From the NCBI RefSeq assembly GCF_052857255.1, contig NC_135502.1, forward strand, positions 156,164,599 through 156,228,598: 64,000 bases of DNA. The letters are read 5' to 3'. Of this stretch, positions 18,705 through 30,420 are shown in pieces. The position numbers and the translations under genes were made by a program. The stretch is from Amblyomma americanum. Its lineage: Eukaryota; Arthropoda; Arachnida; Ixodida; Ixodidae. The notes beneath the pieces were generated by a model, which was not told where the DNA came from, did no database searches, and was given only the letters and a program-made list of their open reading frames with translations. Each line of letters starts with the position of its first letter. The stretch's first letter is position 1.

Positions 18705-21500
18705 TTGTGTCTCGGCATAGCAATCTTGCATGCAGGAAAGGAACAGACTCTGCATATCTGGCTCCAAGTTCCAAGCACTGGGAGTCTGTTTGTGTTTCTA
18801 CCTGTTTACATTAAATGGCACAGTCACTTTTTGTCTTAATTTCGTGCCCACTTCACACAATGCACTCATGCAGTGAATCATAGTGCTTCGTTAGCAGCAG
18901 TATAAACTGCAACCTTTTGAAGAAAAAATATGTCTGACATATATGCGAACGATTTTAAAGAGTGCTATAACGATTAATGAAACCTTCTGTAGTGTTATGT
19001 TCACAAACACAAAAATTGTTTTAAAATGTGTTGGGTAACATTTCTAGATAACAGCAGAACTGAAAGCACAAAGTGTCAGCATCTGATGCGCAAACTGGCA
19101 CAAAGATAGAAACCAATGACTAGAACAGCAATATTTCCATGCACAAAACCGTGATTAAGGGCAAAGAAACTGGAAAAAGCATTAAATCTAACGTGCCAGA
19201 GAGTTCAAACCTTTGTTTCTTGTACCTGTCAGCACAGAAATTTTTGAAGTAAGCTTAGTAATGTTGATATTTTGAGTGCTTTTCGGGGTTGGTATGTGAA
19301 TAAACACAAACTTATGATTCCATTTGTGGAATCATAGCATTCTTCAACAGTAGCCGCTTCCTGCGCACGGCTTGATGCGGGTTCTTTGCTCTGTTCACGT
19401 GACCGCAACCTGGATTCAGAGAACTCTTTGAGGATGGTTATATTGTGAAATAAAATACATTGAAAAAACCATGAACTAGAACAAGGTACAAAAATTGCTC
19501 CCACACTAAATTATTCTTTTCTTACCACTGCTCTATTTGCTCTAGCACAAGTTGTATCTGTTTCATATTAGCTGCATTATTGGTATACGATATATGTCGT
19601 TAATGCCATGGCACCAATTTGCAGTTATATTCCTACTATCATAGCTGCTAACCACTAGAACCTACAATGCGTAAATCTATCATAACTAACGTTTGTATTA
19701 CCGCGTGCCTTGTTTGGTTCTCTCTATCAGAGTTCATTCATTACAAGTTCCGTTTCACCCACACTTAGGTTTGGCTTATGGGGGGTTTAACGTACCAAAG
19801 CGACTCAGGCTTGAGAGACGCCATAGTGAAGGGCTCCTGAAATTTTGACCGCCTGGGGTTCTTTAACGTGCACTGATATCGCACAGTACACGGGCCTCTA
19901 GAATTTCGCCTCCATTGAAATTCGACCACCGCGGCCGGGATCGAACCCGCGTTTTTTGGGCCAGCAGCCGAGCGCTGTAACTCGTTTGCCACCGCGGTGG
20001 CTGTTCCACGCATATTTATTAACACCACCCACAAAACACACTGTTTGATTAAAATTTTTGCTACTGTACCTTACCTTACGTATCTCTCAGCAGAAGGCGT
20101 CTTGGTGCGCCTGTATTCACTTGGAAATAGGGTAGGCAGATATGTTGCACTCCGAGGGTCGGTGGATTTCTCACCGTTTACAATATGGTTGCTGGAGATC
20201 CTGCTGTGTTTGGTCGGCTCCCACAGGCTCCTCTCTTTTCTGATAATATTACGGCAGAAGCACGCATAAAACAGCCATTACAGCAAAATGAAATAAATTA
20301 TTTGGTTTATGGACACGTAGGCAACGAGGGTCACCGTAGTAAAGGGCTTCAAATCAATTTATCACCTGGGGTTCAAAACAGCTTACTGTTGGTCTAGTTG
20401 GTGCTTTGACGTTATATCCATCTGACTTAACAGCACAGGACAGCGTGTTCGTCTTTTTTTCTCCTGTCTATTGCAGTAAATGAGGTGATTATGACGTTAC
20501 ATAGGGGTCTTTAACTTTCTCTGACATCGTACAGCCCACGGGAATTTATTTCTAAAATTTCGCCTGCATCGAAATGCTGCCTCCGCGGGCGCAGTCAAAC
20601 CCATGTCTTTGGGATCAACAGCCGAATGACAAATCCTCGGAGCTACCACGACGGGAGAAACCTGATAATGCGATGTGTTGTGCTGCCTCTAGACACAATT
20701 AAGTACAAGAAAAAAATGGACACAAAGTCACTGGAAGCATGCGGTCATCACGTCACAAACGAAGCTCAGAGCACATCCATGCAAAATGAGCAGCGGTCTT
20801 GCAGACTGCAACAGTCCCAAGTTTCAGTGCGCGAACACACAGCCTAGAAACATCAACATGCGGAAAATGAAGACTAAGCTTCGAGCAATAGCGAAGCTAT
20901 CTCTATGACGCCAGGACATACTGATGCAGGGGACAAATGCAGCATGCTGCATATCTTAATCGAAATAAAGCACATTATCGCGGAGCAGTCAATTTCAATT
21001 TATTCAGCACCGCATCATTGTGCTAGGAGCGCGGCAAAAAAGCCAACAAAAATCGTCGGCTTCATGGGAGCCGCCCCGCCGTTGTAGACAATGGCGGCGG
21101 CAGCGGTGCCGCGTTTTGTTACACTGAACAGAAACTCATCAATTCGAGAGCAAAAAAGTGTTAGACATAGAGCATCAACAAATTATTTTATCATGTAGCT
21201 TAAAGAGCATGTAGACAATCGCCTTTAAACACGCCTTTTCTTAAGAGAAAAAATTGATGTGAGGTGACATGCAGAAGCACAGACTCCAAGGAAAACTGTG
21301 GTCACAAAAATGCAAGAGCAAAGGAAAAACAAAAGCAAATGCACTGACAGAAATTTGACATCAAAAGGTGATACTCATGCGAGGCATTGCAGTTTCGATT
21401 TTTTGCTGTAAGAGAATGGGGATGTATGTTTAAGGAGAGAGTTTTGTTTTGTATATACGGTATCTGATGTTCGATCCTTTGCTGTCTGTAATTCATACGG
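18705..21500 (+). repeat. Left arm of a large imperfect palindrome
   Basis: This stretch is the diverged reverse complement of the DNA at 22330-24235 plus 28477-29175. Anchors found by eye: 18890-18960 with 28950-29010; 19201-19400 with 28490-28690; 19415-19560 with 24110-24235; 19590-19765 with 23745-23905; 20640-20960 with 22880-23130; 21010-21120 with 22730-22850; 21200-21500 with 22340-22640. Identity is about 75-85%. The left arm alone carries a SINE at 19769-20002. A short frame starting MRCVVLPLDTI (20651) has a counterpart MRCAVLPLDTI in the right arm (23110). Neither looks like a known protein. Confidence 0.8.
19769..20002 (-). mobile_element. tRNA-derived SINE with Ruka-like core
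   Basis: Minus-strand head CCACCGCGGTGGC plus B-box-like GGGTTCGATCCCGG, then the core CAGTGCACGTTAAAGAACCC shared with the Ruka-like SINEs of this window. The 3' part differs, with GTACGTTAAACCCCCCATAA. It interrupts the left palindrome arm; the right arm lacks it, so it inserted after the arms formed. Confidence 0.75.
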
Positions 21501-21559
21501 TTTGACGGAATGTACCAAGGTGGGATTTGGAGAGCTATGTCTTGTTTTTGCATTAAGTC

Positions 21560-22255
21560 TCAAGTTTTAAATGTTTTGCAGTATTGTGGCGTGTGTCTTT
21601 CTTTTATATACTAAAACATGAGCATGTATTCATACACTCTTTTCGCTAGCACAATTTTGAGTTCCACGAATAAATGTGTAGCATGCGGGTCATGTGAAAG
21701 CTTAGTTATACTCCGAAAGTCTTTATTTTGCAGCATTTATATCTTTATAATATTCGCATCTGTTTGGTTCCCCATGCTAAATGAGCGTAGGTTACATGAC
21801 TAGTGAGAAATTAGTTATATATTAGTAGTTTTATATCCTGAGGCAAGACGTGTCTTTACTTGTTTAGGACTTCGCAAGCTTTTGAGCGCTTCCCTTTTAT
21901 TTGATCGGTATGAGTGCCCCAGGAAAGGCAATCATTTAAGGCTAATCCCACAAATTTGATGTCTTTTATGTAGGGTATGTTTGCGTTACCTAGAAAAAAT
22001 TCTGGAACAGACTGCACAGCCTCAGTTATGATCATAAACAGAACTACTTTTGTTTCCTCTGCAGTTATGGTTGATGAGCTATTTATGCCACATTCATGCA
22101 GCTTTTTTAATCTGAAATTGCCATCTTCGGATAGCTGGTGAGAAGTGGGTGCAGTGAATAAGAGTGTGGTGTCATCGGCGTATATGACAAATTTTGTGTC
22201 TGGGTTTATTAAGACAATGTCGTTGATGTATAGGCTAAAAAGATTTCATTTTAAA
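21560..22255 (-). pseudogene. LINE RT fragment in the palindrome centre
   Basis: Minus strand, RT blocks SLYINDIVLI and FVIYADDTTLLF (about 22245-22156), then a post-RT region with IKFVGLALNDCLSWGTHTDQI (about 21960-21890). It is truncated on both sides and broken by stops. It lies in the stretch between the two palindrome arms. Confidence 0.7.
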
Positions 22256-23912
22256 ATGTTAGAATTTTAAAAAATGTTCCTTAAGTACCGCCTCCAATAC
22301 GTAGCAATAAATAATACACAATAAACATTTCTTCTAATAAAGGCAGGTGTTCCGCAAGCAGCATACTTGGACCACTACTACCGCATATTCTATACAAAAC
22401 GCTCTCCTTAAACATCCATCCCCATTCCCTTACAAAAAAAACTATGAAAACTACGATGCCTAGCATAAATTTCACTTCTGATTTCAAAGTTTTTTTCATG
22501 CATTTGCTGGCGTTTTTCCTTAACTCTTGTATTTTCGGTGATCGCAGTTTTCCTTGCATTTCTTGCTTTTGCATGTCGCTTGACATCAATTTTTTTTCCT
22601 TTAGAAAACGAGTTTATAAATGTGATTGTCTACATGCTCTATAAGCCACATGATAAAATTCCTTGTTCTTTCTGAATGTCTTTAAGTGCTTTTTTTTCAC
22701 TAGAATTGATGAGTTTCTTTTCAGTGTAACAAAATGCGGCACCGCTGCAGCCGCCGTTGTCTACAATGGGGGCACGGTTCCCATCAAGCCGACGATTTTT
22801 GTTGGCTATGATGTGGCACTTTGACGTGGTGCTGAATAAATTGAATTCAAAATGAAATTGAGTGTTCTGTGATAATGTGCTTTATTTCGATTAGGGCATG
22901 CAACATGCTGCGTTGGTCCCCTGCATGTTGATGTTTCTGGCCTGTGTGTTCGTGCATTGAAATTTCAGACTGCGACCGCGTGCAAGACCGCTGCTCATTT
23001 TTCACGTACGTGCTCTGAGCTTCGTTTGTGACCTGTGACCGCATGTTCCAGTGATTCTTCGCCCATTTTTTGTACCTTATTGTATCTAGAGGCAGCACAG
23101 CGCATCGCATTTTTCTGTTTCTCCCACCGCGAGAGCGCAGTGAATTTGGCTTCTGCTGTTGACTCCAAGAACATGGGTTTAACCCCGCCCGCGGAGGCGG
23201 CGTTTCGATGCAGGTATAATTAAATTTAAAAAAAAATGTCCGTGGGCTGTACGATGTCAGCGACAGCTAGACCCCTAGGAAACATTACAATCGCCTCATT
23301 TATAACAATGGACAGGACAAAAGAAAAGGCGACCACGCAATCTTGTGCTCTTAAATTAGATGGATATGATGTCAGAGCACGAACTAGCCCAACATTAAAC
23401 TGTATTGAACCCCGGGTCCTAAGTTAATCTGAAGCTCTCCACTATAAACCAATCTCTTTACTTTTGCTGTAATGCCTGTTTTTATGCGAGCTTCTGTCAT
23501 AATATTTTCAGAAAAGACGGGCGCGTGTGAGAGCCGACGAACCACAGCAAGATCTGCAGCAACCATTGAATAAACGGTGAGAAATCCCACGACCCTCTGA
23601 GTACAGCATATATCCCGACCCTATTTCCAGGTTAATACAGGCGCACCAAGACGCCTTCTGCTGACAGACATGAAAGGTAAGATACACTAGCAAAAAAAAT
23701 TATTCAAATGGTGTGTTTTGTAGGTGGTGTTATAATTACGGATGAAACAGAACTTATAATAGACGAACTGTGAGAGAGAGAACCATAGAAGGCACGGAAT
23801 TCTGGAAATGTTAGTTATGATGGTTTTACATATTGTAGGTCATATTGGCTAGCAGTTATCATGGTAAGAATATAACTGCGAATTACTGGCACGGCTTTAA
23901 CTGAATTCTCAG

Positions 23913-24000
23913 AGTTCTTTATAGCGCAACAAAAAAATAGGGTCACAGGAAGAAGTGTACTTCTTCCTGTGGCCTTGTTTTTTGTAGCCCTATAAGAACT
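23913..24000. mobile_element. 88-bp near-perfect palindromic MITE
   Basis: Two arms of about 42 bases around a GT centre: AGTTCTTTATAGC... with GGTCACAGGAAGAAGT, then ACTTCTTCCTGTGGCC and ...CCCTATAAGAACT. The left palindrome arm has no counterpart, so it is an insertion. No transposase family could be assigned. Confidence 0.65.
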
Positions 24001-24486
24001 TCGAGAAACTATGTTTCACCAATTAGCCCCACAACGTGTTTTGCTAAATGAACTTTAACTATATATATTCATATACCAATAATGCAGCTAGTAATAAACT
24101 GATTCAACTAGTGCTACTGCAAATACGTCAATGATATCCAAAGATTCATTAACTCTGGGAGCAACTTTTGTAGCTTGTTTAAGTTAATGACTTTGGTCAA
24201 TGAATTTTATTTTACAATCTAACAATCCTCAAAGAGTTTATTTATTTATTTATTATTTATTGTACCCTCAGGGCCAAAGGCATTAAAGAGGGGAGTGGGT
24301 TTGGGATAAACAACAATGAAATAGGTATTACAAAGGAATTTCCTCCAGAATCAATAAAATAACAACATCCAGAAAACGTAAATAGTATAGAAACAATGTA
24401 TACCATACAGTGAAACAGATAAAACACACAATCACCTTACTTCAGAATAGACAATATTAGCTACAGCGTTATGAAAGATTTTATTA

Positions 24487-27232
24487 TCAGGAATGGCTGC
24501 AATATCGGGGGGGAAGGCGGTTCCAATCCACAGATGAGCGGGGAAGACAAGACTGAAAAGAAGATTCGGTGTGGCATGTTGGGATGCCAACCTTGTGGCG
24601 TTGATCGATGCGACATGAAATGTATTCGGGGGGTGACATGAAATAGTTGTGAAGCGCAACGTGATGATATAGCTTGTGAAATAGCGTTAGGCGACCAATT
24701 TTGCGGCGAGATTGTAAAGGTGGGAGTGAGACGTTAGAGTTCATGGCTATGATGCTTGCCGTACGGCTGTAATTTGAAAGAATGAAGCGAACGGAATAAT
24801 TTTGGACTAATTCCAAGGAATATGTGAGGTTTTCATGCGTAGGGTCCCATATTGATGCTGTGTATTCTAGTTTAGGACGTATGAGTGTTTCATAGAGTAG
24901 AAGTTTAAGGAAAGAGGGAGCGGTAGAGAATTGGCGACGTAAGTATCCTAACATGCGGTTAGCGTTATTAATCACGTAGTCAATATGAATAGACCATGTT
25001 ATGTTTTGAGTGATATGAATTCCTAAGTACTTATATGTTTTTACCCAATCAAGAGGAGTGCCATCTATATAATACGAAGGAAGACCGTTAGATGTCCGTG
25101 AAACACGCAAAGCTTTACATTTATTAGTGTTTAATTTCATATTCCATGTAGTGCACCAGTTTGACACCAAATTAAGGTCTGACTGGAGAGAGTCAGTATC
25201 GTTGACGTTATTTATTTCCCGAAATATTACACAATCGTCAGCAAAAAGGTGAATGTTAGAAGATATGGCAGAAGGAAGGTCATTAATATAGATTAAAAAT
25301 AGGAGTGGCCCAAGGACCGACCCCTGTGGAACACCAGATAGCGCGTTAGCAATTGATGAATTGGTGTTATTAGCATGCACAAATTGCCAACGGTCTAGAA
25401 GGAAAGATTTAATCCATTGAAAGACGTTAGGATCGAGATTAAGATTGCTCAGTTTATGTAGTACCAATTTATGGCATACTTTATCAAAGGCTTTGGAAAA
25501 GTCCAAAAAAATTTCAGTCAGCGCAAGATGAGTTGTCAAGTATGCGGTACAGCTTACCAGTAAAGGCAAGTAATTGAGTTTCACAGGAGTATGTTTGACG
25601 AAAACCATGTTGTTCAGGCGTGAAAAATGAATTCTCATCGAGAGAGGTAACGACATTCTTGAAAATGGTATGTTCTAGTAATTTGCAGCATGTGCTGGTG
25701 AGCGAAATGGGACGAAAGTTTTGAGGGCAGTGCTTACCACCGGACTTGTGAAGTGGAACCACCTTCCCCATTTTCCAGTCGATAGGAAGGCTTGCTGTGT
25801 CGAGTGACTGTTGAAAAAGTTTGGTTAGTATAACTGAACTATAAGCACAAGTATTTTTTTCGATTTTAGCGCTAATCGCATCAGAACCAGGTGAAGAATC
25901 ATTTTTTAAAGATTCGATTAATTTGGCTACACCAGGTGGATCGACAGTTATGGGTGGCATTGTCGGGAACCTGTGGTGCGGTATGAATTTAAGATAAACA
26001 CTTGAAATGGAAGAAAAGCTTTCAACGAATATGTCATTCAGCACGGGAGCACAAAGATCATTGGGGATAAGTTTACCGGAGGTGTCTTGTAGTCTAATTA
26101 ACGGGTTGTTCGCAGGATGTATAACGCGCCAAAAATTTTTAACACTAGTTTTCAAAATTGTTGGCAATGTGGCAGACAAAAAGTTATTCTATGTAAGTTT
26201 AATCGCGTTGACGTAAGCGTCTAAAGCAGACTTGTACTTCGCCCATCGCGCATTAGATGGTGAAAGCTTCGCGCGGCGGTATAGACGTTTCTTTTTGTTA
26301 GATAATCGTCTAATGTGAGAGATGTGCCATGGTGCTTGTGGATTAGAGGTGACGATGCGCTTTGGGATATACTTATCAGTTAGTTCGTGAACCTTTGTTT
26401 TGAATTATATCCAGTTATCCTCGACAGAGCAGTAGTCTGAGTTTGCAATAAATTAATCAACAAAAGTGCCCAGCTCATTGTTAATAGCGGTAAAGTTGGC
26501 GCGTTTGTAATGTAGAATGATTTTTTTATTTTATACACTTTTGGACGTGGTATACTAATGCAAAAATTGAGCAGAACGTGATCGCCTATGCCTGGAAGAT
26601 ATGTTATGTCAGTAGCTAACTCTGGATTAGTTGTTAGAACTAGATCGAGAGTGTACGAAGCGTTATTTACCGTCCTTGTGGCTTTTGTAACTGAGTTAGC
26701 GAAAATGTGGCGCATAGTTTTAAGAATTCTTAGCTTGATGCGAAGGGGGAGATGAAGAAGGCGGCTGAGCAGTCCATAAAATAGTTGGGAAATTAAAGTC
26801 CCCAGGTATAAAAAGCGGTGATGAAGGAAATCGTGCGCGAACAAGATTTATAGCGTCGTGAAGTTCGGTAGTGAATGTATTCGAATAAGAATGAAAACGG
26901 TAACAGACGCCAATATCCAATTTGAGAAGACCTATCACTATTGACGCAAAAATTAGTTCTAGTTCGCTGAAGACTTGGATACACGAAGATGGAATGTCTT
27001 TGGAAATGGCAAGTAAAGCACCACCACCACGCTTGGCTGTTCTATCGTAACGATATACCGAATAGCAATGAGGGTTATGGAATATTTCGGAATCTGACAC
27101 ATGCGTTGGGAGCCAGGTTTCTGTTAGCGCTATAATGTCAGCTGAGCATGTGTCTATGGCAGAAGATAAAGAAGTATGCTTGTTAAGTAGGCTTCTGGCG
27201 TTAGTATAAAGAGCTGATATCGATGATGACAA
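24487..27232 (-). pseudogene. CR1-type LINE ORF2: endonuclease and RT, broken
   Basis: 27232-26720 gives the APE endonuclease start: ALYTNARSLLNKHTSLSSA, ALTETWLP, KRGGGALLAIS, PGDFNFP. 26844-26380 gives its end (LDLVLTTNPEL; PGIGDHVLLNF, where GDH stands for the usual SDH). RT begins in 26179-25514 (SLKNDSSPGSDAISAKI; WKMGKVVPLHKSG; NFRPISLTSTCCKLLEH; EQHGFRQTYSCETQL). It continues in 25656-24487 (FLDFSKAFDKV; GVPQGSVLGPLLFLIYIN; LFADDCVIFREI; KYLGIHITQNITW). The catalytic FADD is intact. Frameshifts near 26840, 26380-26180 and 25560 split it. It would nick the target and copy the LINE RNA there. Confidence 0.85.
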
Positions 27233-27279
27233 CTGTCCACTACCCCTCGCGATTCTCTACAGTGAAGCGGAAGATCCAG

Positions 27280-28350
27280 CTACGCAATCCAATGCAGACA
27301 ATTCCAATGCAGAGGATTCGCACGTGCCACGATTTCTTCAACAGTGTCCGTGGTAGGGTTATATATGAAGCATTTTTTATTGATGTGCAGCTTGTTATAT
27401 CGTATCTTAAGAGAGTGAGGGCCAGCGTGGTTAGATCCGAATTCAAAAAGTTTTTTTTGAGCCTGGCGCGTAGCAGGTGAGAAATCTTCACTGATAGTGA
27501 TGTTATCTGTTTTAAATTGGTTACGAAGGGTTAATATCTTGTCTTTCATTTTAGTGTCCGAAACTTTAGCTATGGTCGGTCGACACTTGTTTTCTGAAAA
27601 AACGCCGAGGCGATGTGCACGTTGAATTGGACTCGAGGAGCATACTTCGACAACCTTAGACAAGGCTTCCAGGAGTTTAGATTCAGTATCTGCCCAAGTC
27701 TGTTGCGCATCGGGTATACCCCTAAATAATAAATTCTCACGTCGCGATCTATCTTCTGCTTCATCAAGGCGAGACTGCTGCAAATCATTTCGAATGCGTT
27801 GGTCTTCTACAGATTTCTTTAAAAATGAAAGTTCTTGGCCCATTTCGCTGAATTTCTTTGCCTTTTCCTCGACTTCATCAAGCCTCTTACACATGCCAGC
27901 TAACTTTGATTCAATGTTCTTCTGACTACTCCTAATGTCTTTTATATCAGCTGCTAATTCGAAGCGATCTTTTTAGCTTTGCAACGTACGACAATGTACA
28001 TCCTTGAGCAGCTTAAACAGAACTTTCATTTGTTCAGACGGATTGTCTGGCAGGTTGTCTATGTCAAGGGAGCGAGTCGTAGGACCCGGGTTAGATTCAA
28101 TGTCGCCAGAGCATAAAAGCAGGAAAATCATTGAAACACATTCACAAGCAACATCAAAGCACGCCCGTGGGCACCGGAACAGAAGTAAACAGCGATCGTC
28201 GCATTTCCTTGCGTGCAAAGAATTGTGAGCACAAACCTGCACAGTGAAGAAACGAAGCATTGGAGGCATGCCGATGTCACTGTTCCCGTGCCCACTGAAG
28301 GGAAAGCCAGCGTGTTGTCGCTTTAAATCCGGTGTGGGTGTCGATGCCAT
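27280..28350 (-). pseudogene. CR1-type LINE ORF1 with signal-like 2A leader, one stop
   Basis: Read from the Met at 28350 (MASTPTPDLKRQHAG), the first in-frame start inside the LINE. A Cys-rich segment leads to a hydrophobic run (VSMIFLLLCS) and then GDIESNPGP, a 2A-like motif. Next comes a short acidic part, then a TAA stop at 27973-27975. In the same frame a coiled coil follows (ELSFLKKSVEDQRIRNDL), then an RRM-like/FP-like domain (NLLFRGIPDAQQTW; IQRAHRLGVFSENKCRPTI; ISEDFSPATRQAQKKLF). The single stop is the only break. Such proteins bind LINE RNA; the 2A would release the leader from the RNA-binding part. Confidence 0.8.
28081..28107 (-). other. 2A-like StopGo motif in LINE ORF1
   Basis: Minus-strand codons give GDIESNPGP, matching the 2A core D(V/I)ExNPGP. 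It follows a hydrophobic stretch, the layout known in 2A-bearing CR1-like LINEs of sea urchins, where 2A can also act in a signal sequence. Cleavage activity is inference. Confidence 0.75.
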
Positions 28351-29234
28351 CGTCGATGACGCTGTTCGGGTGTGGACGAGGGATTCGATGAGCAGAAAAT
28401 CTTGGACGGGTAAAAGGCTGAATTTGACGGTGAACCGAAGTCCAGAACATTCAACCACTGGACCAGGGAAAGACGTCCAAATACAGGTTGCGGTCACGTG
28501 AACAGAGCAAAGAACCTCAAGCTTTTTGCAGGAAGCGGCTACTGTTGAAGAAGGCTGTAATTCCACAGACGCATAATTGTTAGTTTCTTCACATACCCGG
28601 CGCTGAATAGCTCTCAGAATATCAGCATTACTAAGTTGATTTAAAAATTTCTGTGCCGACCGGTACAAGAAACAAAGCTTTAATATCACTGACAAGGTAC
28701 ACTTTATGCTTTCTCCCAGTTGATTTGCCGTTAAGTATGCTTGTGTCTATGGACAAGACGATGTTGTAGTCATTGGTTTCTATCAATATACCGGTTTGCA
28801 CATCACATGCTGATATTTTGTGCTTTGAGTTGTGCTGTTGTCTTTAAATTGTACCCAAGGCATTTTAAAAACACCTTTGGTGTTGGTGAACATAACGCAC
28901 CACAAGTCTTCATTAATTGTTACAGCACTCTTTAACGTCATTCGCATATATGTCAGATTTTTTCTTAAAAAGTTTGCAGTTTATACTGCTGCAAACAAAG
29001 CACTATAATTCACTGCATGAATACATTGTGCAATGTGGGGACGATATTATGAAAAAGGTTACTGTGGCTTTCAATGTATGCTGGTAGAAACACAAACAGA
29101 CCCCCGTACTTGTACCTTGAAGCCAGATATGTCGAGTCTGTTCCTCTGCTGCATGCAAGATTGCAATGCCTAGACACCTCTTTCGAAAAATCTCATATGG
29201 ATGCATTATGAAATTATGTCTAGAATATGGTCAT

Positions 29235-29620
29235 ACGAGATCATATGTGTTCAGTATGTGTCTCAAATGAGGCACTATGTGTCTTTTATGGGCTGATTTG
29301 TGTCCCTCCTATCCCTCGTACGGACTGATATGTGTCTTGTGGATCCCTCGTTTGGGCAATATGTGTCCCTCGTATGCCTCGTATGGACTGATATGTGTCT
29401 TTCATATCTCTCTTTGGGCAATATGTGTCCCTCATATCCTTCGTAGGGCTGATATGAGTCTCTCATATCAGTTGTATGATTCGAAATATGGCTTTCGTGT
29501 CAGTCGAATAGGCCAAAATGTGTCTTTCGCATCACTCATTTGAACCAATATACAGCTCCCGTATCACTCATATGGGTGCACTTCGTCTCTCAGTCAGCTC
29601 ATATGTGTGCCTTTTGTATG
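29235..29620. repeat. Degenerate tandem array, period about 31 bp
   Basis: About 12 units built on ATATGTGTC(C/T)(C/T)TCGTAT with a following CTCGTATGGACTG. Successive ATATGTGTC starts fall near 29329, 29360, 29391, 29421 and 29452, then the units decay. It begins about where the right palindrome arm ends. Confidence 0.75.
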
Positions 29621-30124
29621 GCTCATAAGAACTTATTGGGAAACATTTCATCTTGTCTTCACGCGGTGCACTTGACCGCATAATAAAGAACACAGCTGAT
29701 GAAAATAGGTCCCTCTAAAGTGGTGGGATGTTAAATCCCAAGTATAGTACCATTGCAAGTTGTATCAGCTTAGCGCAACATGTATGAACAAGTGTATGGC
29801 ATTCCAATACTGTGCTGTTTCAAAGCTACATCTCAGCTGAAGCACACGCATTTCGAAAACATTTTAGAAAACCATCAGGAAATGAAGTATAGTTAAGCCA
29901 AAGACACGACCAAAACATAATAGATAATGAGGCCACAAAACATTGATCCATGGGATAAATGACTTAAGTAGCCTTCAATAATAACAAAGTGAATATGCAG
30001 ATGCAAAAACTTCCTGTACATATATCCTAAGCTTGACAGGTATGTCGAATAATTTGCCTCCTTGTCTATAACATGCTAATCACTGAAAGTGAAATATAAT
30101 ATTGTAAAAATAAACATTCAGATG
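29621..30124. other. Unassigned AT-rich DNA
   Basis: No gene or recognised repeat seen. Confidence 0.4.
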
Positions 30125-30420
30125 TCTTTTTTCAGAGGAGTAATTATTTTTTGATATAGTCTCCCGCTTACACTGATGCCCTTCCGTCATCGATGCACTA
30201 TTGTTTACACGCCCTAAGAGAAGAATGAGGCTGATGGCCCCAACTGGGCACTAAAGGTCTTCAAAAGTTTTTTCAGCGACTTAATAGGCAGCAGCTACAA
30301 AGCACTAGGTCAGAACTATGAGTGGGTGAGGCAGAACATCCCAAAACTGCAGGTTATTCAACACAGCGGTTTTGCCACCTAACTTGTTGTCATGCCAAGC
30401 ATTGTCACGTCAAATGATGA
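30125..30420 (-). pseudogene. Mariner-like transposase relic
   Basis: On the minus strand, GKTAVLNNLQFWDVLPHPLI (about 30375-30316) resembles the mariner/Tc1 block before 'PHPPYSPDLAPSDY', preceded by a DNA..H-like segment. Near 30200-30140 the frame-shifted text resembles 'RW.KCI...GDYI.K', the family's C-terminal end. Stops and frameshifts are many and no terminal repeats were found. Confidence 0.5.

Larger units (their letters stand above)
24236..28476 (-). mobile_element. CR1-type LINE with 2A-bearing ORF1, nearly full length
   Basis: About 4.24 kb on the minus strand. The 5' end near 28476 and the 3' end at 24236 were set by comparison with the uninterrupted left palindrome arm (CGCAACCTGGATTC...ACTCTTTGAGG near 19395-19420). 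The 3' tail is (AATA)n-like. It has ORF1 (28350-27280) with a 2A-like motif, and ORF2 with endonuclease and RT (27232-24487). Damage is light for ORF1 (one stop) and moderate for ORF2 (three or four breaks), so this copy is younger than the palindrome it splits. The CR1 family call rests on RT block spacing and the post-RT LEY..IWDP motif. Confidence 0.85.
22330..29175 (-). repeat. Right arm of the large palindrome, interrupted
   Basis: Reverse-complement partner of 18705-21500. It is split by an 88-bp palindromic MITE with flanking bases (about 23910-24050) and by the CR1-type LINE at 24236-28476. Beyond the LINE it resumes at 28477 and ends near 29175, where the 31-bp tandem array begins. 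The part 28500-28700 is open on the minus strand (LCFLYRSAQKFLNQLSNADI), but the same place in the left arm has stops, so it is not treated as a gene. Confidence 0.78.

Noticed and set aside
23035..23223. Small frames around the weak SINE-like block in both palindrome arms (20500-20650 and 23130-23280)
   Set aside because: They lie in blurred tRNA-like SINE sequence shared by the arms, so they are shadows and not genes.
28501..28695. Extension of LINE ORF1 upstream to the Met at 28695
   Set aside because: That part is palindrome-arm DNA outside the LINE, as the left arm shows, so the open frame is accidental.
29235..29620. CRISPR array
   Set aside because: The units are contiguous and degenerate without unique spacers, and the genome is eukaryotic.
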